Assembly (NCBI GenBank): GCA_012274445.1
Contig: JAAROD010000095.1
Coordinates: forward strand, 1,240,001 to 1,304,000
Reading direction: 5' to 3'
DNA length: 64,000 nucleotides
From: Sclerotiophoma versabilis
Lineage: Eukaryota; Ascomycota; Dothideomycetes; Pleosporales; Didymellaceae
Shown here: positions 54,151 through 64,000 of the stretch, one piece after another
Numbering within the stretch: position 1 is the first letter of the stretch
How the letters are laid out: every line of letters begins with the position of its first letter
Program-made: the position numbers and the translations under genes
The notes under the pieces: model-generated
Databases searched by the model: none
What the model was told of the DNA's origin: nothing
The model's input: the letters and a program-made list of their open reading frames with translations, nothing else

Positions 54151-57100
54151 AATAGCTTAATATACCTACCTATAAGAATATAGATACTAGTAATAAATAA
54201 GAAGTTCTTACTAATAATATAGAACGTTTTATAGAAGACTCTAAGATTAGATTTAATAATAATTATATTATACTATTTAATAAGAATATATAAGATATTT
54301 AAAGCTAAGCACCTATACTATACTAAGAAGTAGATAAATAGTAGAAGTATTTATAGAACCTAATAGGATAACTATTAGTATAGATAGGATAAGTATATAA
54401 ATAAGAACTAAAAGTATATAGGTATAAGCAGCCTACTATATTCTAGTAACTACGTAATACTACTAAATAAAAAGTAAATAGAGATATTATTTACGCTTCT
54501 AATACTAAAGAGAATTAGTATAATCTAAATATATAAGAGTTTAATAGGCGTATAGACATAGAACTAGCATATTAAGAAATCTAAGATAACTATACTACCT
54601 TTTAGAAAAACTATTATTAGATTACTAAAAGTATTAATAAGAAACTATAATAGTTAGTACTTTAAACTTACGCAGGACAGTAATAGGTTAATAACCTAAA
54701 TAAATCCTAAAAGAATTAGTAGAAATATAATTTTAATAAACTTAGTACTAGTAACTACGCTATATAATAGAAGCTTAAGTAATAAGTAAAAAACAGCTAA
54801 AGTAAAAATAAGCCTAACTTTAATAGAAAGCTAGTATTACTTTTAAACCTATAACTAGAGTATGCCTTAGACTACTAGAATTAAAATTATAGAAAGCTAT
54901 TATAGATAGTATACGTGTATAACGCCTACTATATATATAAATTAGAAAAACTAGAAAAGAAATAGTTTATAACTTCTAGTACTATATATAGGAAATAATA
55001 GTATAATTATAAGAATAATATATATAAAATATACCTTTAGAATAAGTATTCTAAGCTATACTTTCTAGGTATAGATAATTACTAAGTAGTTATATATATG
55101 TAATTAGTTATTATAAGTTTCTATTATAACCTATACTAGTAGTATTACTTTAACCTAAACTATAAGCTATATAAAGGCAGTAAGATTATGTATAGATTTA
55201 GTAATAAAGAGACTTTTTTAAGTAAGTGCTAAAAGAGTACTCTACTAAGTAAACTCTTAATACTATTAAGAATAGCTTACTTATTAGACTACCTATTAAG
55301 TTAAATAGAGTAGTATTATTAGCGCTCTTAGACTTAAAAGCATAGGTAAACTATATATCCTAGATAGTAATATACTAAGTAGGTCTTATACTACGTATAT
55401 AAAAACACGCCTATTTACTCTAAGTAGCTAATAGAGAATTAATACTAAAAGAGCTATATATTATATATAAGGTAATAGTAGCCTCTCTAGAGATATAGAG
55501 GTACTATAAAGAACTAACTCTAGATATCTTTATAAAGGCTACGTATAATATTATACTAGAACTTCTCTAGTTATAAAAGTATAATCTAAAGATAGACTAG
55601 ATATAGAAAAGACTTTTATTAAAATAATATAAGTGTAGTACTAATATATTAAAGCCTACGCAGTGTGTACTATAGCTAGTAGATAAGAAGAAGATTAATA
55701 GCATTTTTTAATATATAAAATATACTAAGATAGAGTAGTTAACTATATAGATAAAGAAAGCCCCTCTATAATAGTTAAGAAGAATAAGAGTATACCTTCT
55801 AGTATACTAGATATATATAGACAGTATACCTAGATATTTAAAGAATAGTTATCTATAAAGGTGCTACCTAAGTATTAGCTTTAGAATTATAAGATTAAAC
55901 TTAAGAAAGAGAAAGAACTACTTTTTAGGCCTATATATTAGTTATCTTAGAAAGAGCTTAAGATACTATATAAGTATATTAAGAAGAACCTTATAAAAAA
56001 ATATATTAGAAAATCTAAATCTCTAGCAGAATTCTCTATTCTATTTATACTAAAGAAAGATAGTAAGCTAAGGCTTTGCATTAACTACTAGAAGTTAAAT
56101 AATATTACTATTAAGAACTATTATCTACTACCTAATATATCTAAGTTATAGAACTAGCTATTAAAGGTAAAGTTCTTTACTATACTTAACTTATATAGAG
56201 TATATAACCTAATATATATAAAGAAAAGTAAAGAATAGAAAATAGTATTAAGAATTAATATAGTTACTATAAGTATATAGTTATACTATTTAGGCTAACT
56301 AATACACTAGCAGTATATTAGGCACTAATAAATAATATACTATAAGCACACCTAGATATTATAGTAGTAGTATACCTTGATAATATTCTAGTATATAGTA
56401 GAATACTAGAAGAATATAAGGTCTATATATAATAAGTATTAGAATACTTAGTAATAGCAGACCTTAGGCTAAAGCTAAAGAAGTTTAAATAGTATAAGAC
56501 AGAAGTAGAGTTTCTTAGCTATATTATAGAAAGATATAGAGTTAAGATAAGTAAAAAGAAGACCTAGGTTATAAAGAATTAGCTAACACCTACTATAGTT
56601 AAGAGAATTTAAGAATTTCTTAGGTTTATTAACTTTAACTAGTACTTTATTAAAGACTACTCTATAAAGGCCTTACTACTTATAAGACTTATATAGAAGA
56701 ATATACTCTTTAAGTAGAAATAAGTATAAAAGAATACTTTCTAATTACTTAAGTAAGTATATATAGAGCCTTCTATACTAATTATATTTAGAAGTAGTAA
56801 ACCTACACGCCTTAAGATAGATACTTTAGATTTAGTATTAGAAGTATGCATTACTTAAGAAAAAGATAGTTAATAGTACCTAATTACCTGCTACTTAAGA
56901 AAGTTTATAGTACTAGAAGAATATTATAATATATATAATAAAAAGCTTATAGCTATTATTAATATATTATAGTATTGGAGAGTATATATAGAGAGCTACT
57001 TAGAACTTACTATCTATATAGATTATAAGAACTTAGTATATTCTACTACTACTAAGGTTCTAAACTAATAATAAGTACGCTAGTTAGAAATACTTAGTTA

Positions 57101-58600
57101 GTATAAGTTTAAGATCCTATATATACTAGAGAAAGAAAACAGCAGAGTAGATATACTTAGCTAATACTATAATCTTATAGGTAAAAAGATAATTAATAAG
57201 TTTACTATTCTTAGAGTTAATAAAGATAGGTTGTTAGGACTAACATAGTAGCTTAACCTAGTAATATAAGTTTAGCAGGAATAACACATTCTAGAGTAGG
57301 TACTAGAGGAACTTTAGGAGGAAGTTATCTTATAATATTATAATAATACACTATATAGACACTCTAGTATTACTAGTACTATAGAACTTATTAAGTAATA
57401 CTATAAGTTTACTAATATAAAGAATAAGGTTACTAAGTTTATTAGAAACTATATATAGTGCTAATAGAATAAGTATAGTATATATACTAAGTATAGAGAA
57501 GTATAAGTAATAGAGCTACTAATAGTACTATAGACAAATATTATAATAGATTTTAATACGCAGCTACTACTCTCTAAGAACTCTATTATAGGATATACCT
57601 ATAACTTAATCTTTATTATAGTAGACTAATTTACTAAGTATACTAAAATAATACTATTTAGACATAGCTATACTGTATAGTAGCTAGCTATAGTATTTAT
57701 TAATTAGATTACTTATAACTATAGAATACCTAAATTAATTATTAGTAATAGAGATAAGCTTTTTATATTAAACTATTAGATTATAATACTTACTATATTA
57801 GGTACTAAGAAGAAGCTATCTATAGCCTATTATCTGCAGATAGATAGATAGATAGAAAGAATAAATTAGACTATAGAAATATACCTTTAAATCTATAGTA
57901 ACTAGAAATAAGATAACTAGGTCTTACTATTACCTATAGTATAAATTGTATATAATGATAAGTTATTAGAAGTAATAGGTATAACACTATTCTTTATAAA
58001 CTATAGAAGACACCTAAATCTCTTTACTTAATTTCTTAATTTCTCTATCTAGATAGAATTAGTAATATCTTTAGTAGTTAGACTAAAAAAAGTATACTAG
58101 AAATTATTTAAAAATATTATATAAGCTTAGAAATAAGCTATATTATATATTAACTAGAAATAAAAAATAGTACCTTAGCTAAAAGAAAAGAATAAAGTCT
58201 ACCTTCTTATAAAAAATCTTAGAATATAGAAAGTAATAAAAAAACTAGATAAGGTTAAGATTAGACTATTTTTTATTTCTAAATAAGTTAGTATAGTTAA
58301 CTATTAGCTTAAGCTACCTAAGAATATAAAAATTTATCTAGTGTTCTATATCTTACTATTAGAACCTACTAACCTAAGTATACTAATCTAGAAAGACTTC
58401 TACTACTAAGCTAATAGCAATAATAAATAAGAAGTTAAAAAAATAATAATATATTAAAGAACTAAGAAGAGTATTTAATACCTAGTTAAGTAGTTAGGTT
58501 ACCTAGAATTAGAAAATATATAGAAACCTCTAATATACCTTATAAACTACTACTAATTAGTATAAAGGTACTGTAGTTTATAATAGACTTCTTAATAAGC
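54151..58600 (+). pseudogene. pol relic of the mutated Gypsy element (RT, integrase, chromodomain)
   Basis: A YLDD-type reverse transcriptase site reads YLDN at 56373-56384. The integrase zinc finger region is at about 57345-57475, the LPKN...HPVFH block common before chromodomains is at about 58315-58350, and a chromodomain-like segment is at about 58431-58551 (YLVK-LGY pattern with stops at tryptophan and glutamine positions). This places the family among the chromoviruses. Confidence 0.8.
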
Positions 58601-59125
58601 TTAAGAGTAGCCTAGGTTATAAGTAAAGTATATATACCTATTAATACTACTAGATAATCTATCTTCTTAGTAAGATCTAGTTCTTCTAATTTAGCTGTCT
58701 TATTTACTATATACAGCGCCTTTTACTATACGTAATTCTTAGCTTATTTTAGAATCTTTTTATTTTATAATAACTACGTAATAATAGTTACTAAAAAAAG
58801 TCTTATCTTCTTCTACCTTCTTTTTATACTCTTTATAAGTATAATTAAGTAACTTCTATAATATATTTATATAAGGCTTTCTAGCCTTAGTATACTTAGT
58901 ATATTTTAGGTACTTTATAGTATTTAGTATAATATAGTACTAATAGCCTTTAAAGAAATAATAGTTATAGAAGACTTTAGTAAAAGTGTTAGCTTAATAA
59001 ATTTCTAGACTAAGTTAAAGGTTATAGGTATAAGAAGACATCTTAATATACTAGTTACTAGATATAAAGATAAGCTTAGTTTTATATAAGCCTAGATCTT
59101 AGTTATATAGTTTAAGAATAAACCT

Positions 59126-59140
59126 AAAGAAGAAGAAGAA
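59126..59140 (+). other. Polypurine tract before the 3' LTR
   Basis: AAAGAAGAAGAAGAA lies three bases upstream of the 3' LTR, the normal position for plus-strand primer formation in LTR elements. Confidence 0.8.
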
Positions 59141-59143
59141 TAG

Positions 59144-59642
59144 TATTATAATTTTGTGCAGATAAAGTAGTATAGTAGTTAAGTAACTAACTAGAGCCCT
59201 TACCTATAAGCTAGAGATAGAGTTAAGAAGAATCTCTCTTTATATAGTTATATAATATGCTTATTAATAAGTATAATATATTTAATATACTTATTAATAA
59301 GTATTTTTTATTATTACTTATTAATAAGTAATACTATATATTTTATTAAACTAACTCTAGTTACTTATTAATAAGTATTATCTCCTAGTAAGTATATAGT
59401 AAGTAGGAATACAACCCTTATAGTTTATATTTAACTTAGTTAATTAAGTTTATCTTTAGAATCTTAACTCTAACTCTTAAGCTAGATAGTGTACTCTATA
59501 CTACTTATTATTACCTTCTATTATTATAGTGTTTTACTAGGTAATAACTCTAACTCTTATAGACCTTTCTATACTAGCGCTTATCTCTAAGAACTAATAT
59601 AAATAGTACTTATAAGCTTTACTTAAAAGTATAACTTTAATA
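59144..59642 (+). repeat. Gypsy 3' LTR (RIP-mutated, complete, 499 bp)
   Basis: Same length as the unmutated LTR at 62501-62999 with no gap. The RIP-shadow palindrome starts at 59258, exactly 114 bp from the LTR start, as at 62615 in the unmutated copy. Confidence 0.93.
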
Positions 59643-59647
59643 GAAAG
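59643..59647 (+). repeat. Target-site duplication GAAAG, right copy
   Basis: Matches 45175-45179 and defines the Gypsy insertion site in element A. Confidence 0.9.
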
Positions 59648-62500
59648 CTTTAAATATTAACACTAGGTACTTAATAAGAGAATAGATATTAAGTATATAC
59701 TTCTATATATATATAAGCTAAAAAAAGTAGTAAAAAGAGTAGAAAAGAAAATACTTACTAAATCTATTAAGATAAGTAGTAGTAGAAATTTACTTAAAAA
59801 CCTTAAGCTAGAGGTTATTACTATAGTAATATAGCTTTATAATATAAGTCTTACTTACTTAAGTAAGCTATATAGCCTAAATAAAGAGCTTAATTACTAG
59901 TTTACTTAATATTTCTACTAGTATAAACCTAAGTAGGTAAGAGTACTTATAGCTAATCTAAGACCTAATTAGAGTAGAATATATACGTAAAGCTACTAAG
60001 TATATTTCTTAAATAGAGATTAAGTAGCTAGGTATTATTAGAAAAGCTTTAAAGTTACTCTAAGAGGCTATATTAGAAACCTAGTTAGTTACTAAGCTTC
60101 TAATATATACTAAATATAGGTTTCTAAACTTTACTAAGTAATTATAATATATAATATAACCTTTAATAAAGAGCTTATTTACAATAAAATAAATAAGTTA
60201 ATAGCTATTTTATTTAAAAAAGTAGAAGTAGTTATAGATATAATTTATAAAGCTAGTAAGATAATAAATATAGAAGAAGTAACTAAGCTCTATATTTAAG
60301 TAAACCTATTAATTAGCTTATCTACTAAGTACTAGCTTAGAGGTAGTACTTAGAAAGAACCTTAATTACTAAAAGGCTAGTTTAGTAGTAAGAGAGCCTT
60401 TAAGATAAATACTACGCGTATAGTAAGCTTAGCTAGTAAGCTACTAGAAATCTATACAGAATAATACTAAGATATAGGTTTACTATTCTCTAACTAAATA
60501 TTTAAACTAGATTAGTTAAGTATAAATAGAGAAGATTCTAATAAGAAGAATTTAACTAGTAGCTTATAGAAAGTATACTTAGAAAAGAAAGTAAGCTAGT
60601 AGATATTAAAGATTATAAAGATTTACTAAAACCTATATTACTCTTATTCTAATACCTTCTTAAAGAATAATATAAGTAGATAAGATAAGTAGAAAATATA
60701 TATATTAGTAGAGAACCTAAAGCCTACTAATAAAGTAAAGCTATAAAGTACTAGACTATAAGTATAATAAGCTTACTAATAATAATTAAGTAGGCTAGTA
60801 CTCTATAATAAGCTTAAATAGTAATATAGGTACTTATAGCTTATCTAATCTTTATTAAATTATATAAATAAATATAATAGTAAAAGAAAAGAGCTTATTA
60901 CTATATATATAGTAATTATTACTTCTACTTTATAAAAAGAAAAGTAAGTTACTTAAATAGAGCCTCTAGTATATTATAAAAAGCTTTCTTTACTACTAGA
61001 AAAGAAAAAGAATCTTACTTACTACCTATTAGGTACTTATTCTATTAAGCTTATAGAAAGAAAATAGTAATACTTATAAAAAAGAAAATAAAAGTAGGAG
61101 TAGACTAATTAAGTACTTTAATAAAGTCTTTACTATTTAAATAGGGCTTTACTTATTAACTAAACTAAAATAAATACTTTATTAAGTATAAAGCTTAGAT
61201 TTATATATATAAAGACCTTTAGGCTAAAGATTTAATTATCTTAACCTATACTATAATACTTACTTTAAAATTATTTAAGACTATAGTAGTAATTATTGCC
61301 TAATTTAACCTAAGTTTCTATTAGTATAATATAGCTAGCGCATTTCTTAATATAAGCTACTAGAACTAAATTTAAGTACTTTATAAATTACTAAATAGAT
61401 TTTAAAAACCTAAGTAGGTTATTCTACTATTATAAACTCTATATAGGCTATATAGTTTACTAGTTCTATAGTATAAAGAGCTTTTTAGTATACTTTAGAT
61501 ACTTAGTCTTATAGTATTAAAAGAGTAGCCTTACGTCTTCTATAATACTAAGTAAAAGATAGTACTACTCTTTTATATTAATAATATACTTCTTACCTAC
61601 TATAATAATAATTAAATAGCTACTAGATAGGTAATAAGCTTATTAGTAAGTTAATATTAAATTAAAGATTATAAAGTAGTAAAATAGTTTCTAGGTGTTT
61701 AAATAATTAGAGACTAAGAGGTTTATACTATAACTCTTACTTATAATTTCTATATTAATAAGCTTACTACTAAATTTAATATTATAGAGAATAGATTCTT
61801 TCTTAGTGTTCTATTTCTAGTAGAAAAGCTACTTAAATATAATAGAGAAGCTTTAAAGTAAGAGATTAAAGTATTTTAAGAATATATTAGATCTATACTC
61901 TATATAGCAATTATAATCTAACTAGATATAGTATTTACTACCTCTTAACTATTCTACTATTTAATAAATCTAGAAGTAGCTTACTTTAAAGTAGCTGCTT
62001 AGGTTATTACTTATCTATATTAAATAAAGTACCTAGGTATTAAGTATAGTACTTATAAAAATAGTTAACTAATTATATATAGTAATATATTATTTACTAA
62101 TAATTATAAAATATAATAATTATCTTAGAGCTATATTATATAGCTCTTTAGTAGTTTAATTATTTAAAAAGCTAGATATTAATTAATAGTAATAACTTCT
62201 ACTACTAAAGCTAAATTACTTTCTTTAGATTATATAGCTAAGAGATAAGTAGCTCTAAATTAATTTCTAAGAGAACTTTAGCTATACTTAGAAGTACTAT
62301 AGAAGATTTTCTATAATAACTAATAAACTATCTAATTAGTAGTTAAGAAAAGTAAGTAGCTTTCTTTCTAGCTATACTATATAGATATCTAAAATATATA
62401 GTTAAAAATAAGAGTTTACTAAGAGAAATTTCTAAGTAATATTTTTTAAGACTAATAAGATACTAGCTAATAGGCTTATAAAAATACTTTCTAAATAGGC
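59643..62500 (+). mobile_element. Copia-like element A, pol 3' portion (RIP-mutated)
   Basis: It continues element A after the Gypsy insertion; element B carries the uninterrupted equivalent, confirming the join. Relics seen in order are a reverse transcriptase YVDD-type site (61574-61585, now reading YINN), a FLGVQIIRD-type block near 61690, the RNase H STTEAE block near 62200, and the end of the polyprotein (ADRLTK-type) at about 62470-62500. Element A is cut at 62500 by the unmutated Gypsy copy, so its 3' LTR lies beyond the window. Confidence 0.8.
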
Positions 62501-62603
62501 TGTTACGATCCTGTGCGGACGAAGCGGCACAGTGATTAAGTAGCCAACCACAGCCCTCACCCATGAACCAGGGGCGGAGTCAGGAAGGATCTCCCTTTGT
62601 ACG

Positions 62604-62641
62604 GTCACGTGACATGCTCGTCAACGAGCATGACACACGTG
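62604..62641 (+). promoter_or_regulatory. Paired CACGTG E-boxes in the LTR
   Basis: GTCACGTGAC (62604-62613, a 10-base palindrome) and ACACGTGAC (62635-62643) bracket the first LTR palindrome. CACGTG is bound by bHLH factors of Cbf1/Pho4/SREBP type; use as a promoter element is inference. Confidence 0.4.
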
Positions 62642-62734
62642 ACTTGCTCGTCAACGAGCATCGTATGTTATCGCTCGTCAACGAGCAACGCTATGTATTT
62701 CATTGGACTGACCCTAGTCGCTCGTCAACGAGCA
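62615..62734 (+). repeat. Four copies of the LTR palindrome TGCTCGTCAACGAGCA
   Basis: Copies at 62615-62630, 62645-62660, 62673-62687 and 62720-62734 (the last two lack the first T). Each has 6-7-base complementary arms around CA. They are not evenly spaced (starts about 30, 28 and 47 bp apart). The mutated LTRs keep the same positions as TACTTATTAATAAGTA-like sequences. Confidence 0.95.
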
Positions 62735-63017
62735 TTACCCCATAGCAAGTATATAGTCAGTAGGAACACAACCCTTATGGTTCGTGTTCAACTTAGTCAA
62801 TCAAGTTTGTCTTTGGAATCTCGACCCCAACTCTCGAGCTAGATAGTCTACTCTATACTACTCATTGTTACCCTCTATTGCCACGGTGTTTCACTAGGCA
62901 ATAACCCCAACCCTTACGGACCTTCCTGTACCAGCGCTCATCCCTGAGAACCAATACGAATAGTGCTTACGAGCTTTGCTTGAAAGTACAACTTCAACAC
63001 TTTGAACACCCCCAAAG

Positions 63018-64000
63018 ATGAGTACTACCTCAGGATCCCGTGCTACCCCTAGCAACTCCAACGCGTCACGCAACCGCGTCGACGACGACCTCGATATGGA
63101 CGAAGGATCGAACGGAGACACGACAGCCTCTACGTCCACGAGTGTATACCCAGTAGCTAAGCCCGAGACCTTCGATGGTACTCGTGAGAAACTGGAAGAC
63201 TGGCTTATCAAGTTCGACCTCTTCTTCATGTTCCAGGGAGAACGCATCCCTGAGGAGAAACGTGTGACGCTTGTCTCCACGTTCATGAAGGACCGCGCGT
63301 TCACGTGGATCAAACCCTTTATCCAGCGTTACCATGGAGAAGGAACGTCCACCGACATCGACGCATGGATCGAAGACTTCGACCTGTTCAAGGAACAGAT
63401 ACGCCGAGTATTTGGAGTACACAACGAACCAACCATCGCACGTCGCGACATCCAACGCATTAAGCAAACCACGTCAGCCGCCGACTATGCTGCCAAGTTT
63501 CAGCAGCTAGCCACGTACACCGGCTGGGACGACACCGCGTTGACAACGATGTTCCGACAAGGATTGAAACCGCGAGTCAAGGAGGAACTGATGCGGACCG
63601 CCGCGTCTACCGACGACTTTGACTCCCTGGTCAATACGGCAATTGACATTGATGTCAAGCTGTATGAACTACAACAGGAACTGCGGGAGGACCCACGTGC
63701 GCGAGCGGCATCCCACACTACGCGCCCACCCCCACGCAATCCATGGCGCAACAACCTCAACCGAGGAACCCGCGGAGGAAATCGCTACCAGCCAAACACT
63801 GGACGCCGGGTGCACAACAGCACTAGCAGCGGTTACTACGGACCAGAGGCCATGGACCTGTCCAACATCAACAAGGGACCAGAACCGCGATGGAATCAGA
63901 AAAACAAGGGTAGTGATAGGAAGAACAAGTCCGGTGTGACTTGTTACGGATGTGGCAAGCAAGGCCACTATGCCAAGGACTGTCGATCCAAGAACAAGGT
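63018..64000 (+). CDS. gag: Gypsy gag polyprotein (partial, runs off window)
   Basis: Open from the ATG at 63018 to the window end: 327 complete codons and no stop. The N-terminus is Ser/Thr/Asn-rich. Residues about 50-200 form the retrotransposon gag domain (ETFDGTREKLEDWLIKFDLF; the later RYHGEGTSTDIDAWIEDF region; FRQGLKPRVKEEL). A basic Arg/Asn-rich linker leads to one CCHC zinc knuckle, CYGCGKQGHYAKDC, near residues 310-323. The start codon is only 18 bp after the LTR. The frame presumably continues into pol outside the window. The mutated copy at 53162-54150 is its RIP-altered relative. Confidence 0.95.
   Translation, partial: MSTTSGSRATPSNSNASRNRVDDDLDMDEGSNGDTTASTSTSVYPVAKPETFDGTREKLEDWLIKFDLFFMFQGERIPEEKRVTLVSTFMKDRAFTWIKPFIQRYHGEGTSTDIDAWIEDFDLFKEQIRRVFGVHNEPTIARRDIQRIKQTTSAADYAAKFQQLATYTGWDDTALTTMFRQGLKPRVKEELMRTAASTDDFDSLVNTAIDIDVKLYELQQELREDPRARAASHTTRPPPRNPWRNNLNRGTRGGNRYQPNTGRRVHNSTSSGYYGPEAMDLSNINKGPEPRWNQKNKGSDRKNKSGVTCYGCGKQGHYAKDCRSKNK

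Larger units (their letters stand above)
45180..59642 (+). mobile_element. RIP-mutated Ty3/Gypsy chromovirus, interrupted by element B
   Basis: Its 5' LTR is split (45180-45300 and 52761-53143) by element B. The 3' LTR is 59144-59642 (499 bp), exactly the length of the unmutated LTR at 62501-62999. Removing B and its duplication leaves an element of about 7.0 kb. The internal order is gag relic (from 53162), zinc knuckle relic (about 54084-54130), reverse transcriptase with a YLDD-type site (56373-56384), integrase with an HHCC-type finger (about 57345-57475) and a C-terminal chromodomain relic (about 58431-58551). A polypurine tract lies just before the 3' LTR. A 5-bp duplication, GAAAG, flanks it. 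All reading frames are destroyed by C-to-T/G-to-A changes. Confidence 0.93.
40601..62500. other. RIP-mutated AT-rich block (nested retrotransposons)
   Basis: About 21.9 kb with very low G+C (roughly a quarter by eye). CpA and TpG are almost absent and TpA is in great excess, while CpT/ApG steps such as CTAG, AGCT and CTT/AAG remain. ATG codons are largely turned to ATA and glutamine/tryptophan codons to stops, so no substantial open frame survives. This is the pattern of repeat-induced point mutation. It is confirmed here by direct comparison of 53144-54130 and the LTRs with the unmutated copy starting at 62501. The block contains at least three elements described in their own entries. The part from 40.6 to about 41.85 kb, and the origin of 42.2-44.4 kb, could not be assigned with confidence. 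Confidence 0.95.
62501..62999 (+). repeat. 5' LTR of the unmutated Gypsy copy
   Basis: 499 bp, with ends TGTT...AACA. The 3' limit is set by the point where the mutated 3' LTR (59642) stops matching and its target duplication begins. It contains four palindromes (62615-62734) and two CACGTG sites (62606-62611 and 62636-62641). A tRNA-type TGG primer site does not follow the LTR. Confidence 0.92.
62501..64000 (+). mobile_element. Unmutated Ty3/Gypsy chromovirus copy (5' part, continues past window)
   Basis: Normal base composition begins abruptly at 62501 with TGTTACGATC. The 499-bp LTR (62501-62999) and gag leader are the same family as 45180-59642. The gag frame is open to the window end. 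Lack of any RIP-type change makes it a recent insertion into already mutated element A. Confidence 0.95.

Noticed and set aside
40601..62500. AT-rich block as a centromere or replication origin
   Set aside because: The AT content is explained by RIP of identifiable retrotransposons. A centromere role needs CENP-A data and cannot be argued from composition.
62615..62734. CRISPR-like repeated palindromes
   Set aside because: Spacing is irregular, there are only four copies, they sit in a retrotransposon LTR and the genome is eukaryotic.
62563..62842. Short frames in the LTR
   Set aside because: They lie within the 499-bp LTR and consist of translated palindrome repeats.

Overview
The window looks like nuclear DNA of a filamentous ascomycete, most likely a Dothideomycete of the Pleosporales type (inference). 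The evidence is short introns of about 45-75 bp, a CFEM/GPI wall protein, a PtaB-type LIM-binding protein, and an AT-rich block carrying the mutation pattern of repeat-induced point mutation (RIP).

The window has two halves. Positions 1 to about 40.6 kb are gene-rich with normal base composition. In order they hold: a coiled-coil protein (-); anthranilate synthase component I (+); a CFEM GPI protein (+); a protein with FG repeats and a GLEBS-like motif (+); five consecutive sugar-acid/polyol oxidoreductase genes at 10.1-18.1 kb (Gfo/Idh/MocA -, zinc polyol dehydrogenase -, KduD/IdnO-like SDR +, aldo-keto reductase -, myo-inositol oxygenase +); a decayed gene relic (18.8-20.2 kb); cytosolic leucyl-tRNA synthetase (-); a small probable mitochondrial membrane protein (+); V-ATPase subunit B (-); a polyQ LIM-binding co-regulator (+); mitochondrial ribosomal protein bL28m (-); peptidyl-tRNA hydrolase 2 (+); and the SART1/Snu66 splicing factor (+). 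Exon structures were worked out by hand from GT/AG sites and reading-frame continuity.

The five oxidoreductases form a plausible catabolic cluster. MIOX would make D-glucuronate from myo-inositol, the aldo-keto reductase would reduce it to L-gulonate, and the MDR, SDR and Gfo/Idh/MocA enzymes fit the later redox steps toward D-gluconate. The individual assignments are inferred from family membership.

From about 40.6 to 62.5 kb the DNA is extremely AT-rich, with CpA/TpG nearly gone and no substantial open reading frame. It is a nest of retrotransposons. A Copia-like element (A, + strand) is split by a Ty3/Gypsy chromovirus (45180-59642, 499-bp LTRs, target duplication GAAAG at both ends). The 5' LTR of that chromovirus is itself split by a second Copia-like element (B, - strand, 45301-52760, 292-bp LTRs). 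At 62501 element A is split again by a second copy of the same Gypsy family. This copy has not been mutated; its 499-bp LTR and open gag frame run off the window end. Mutated and unmutated copies align over about 1.4 kb without an indel, so RIP can be read base by base. The unmutated LTR carries four copies of a palindrome, TGCTCGTCAACGAGCA, which appears in the mutated copies as TACTTATTAATAAGTA.
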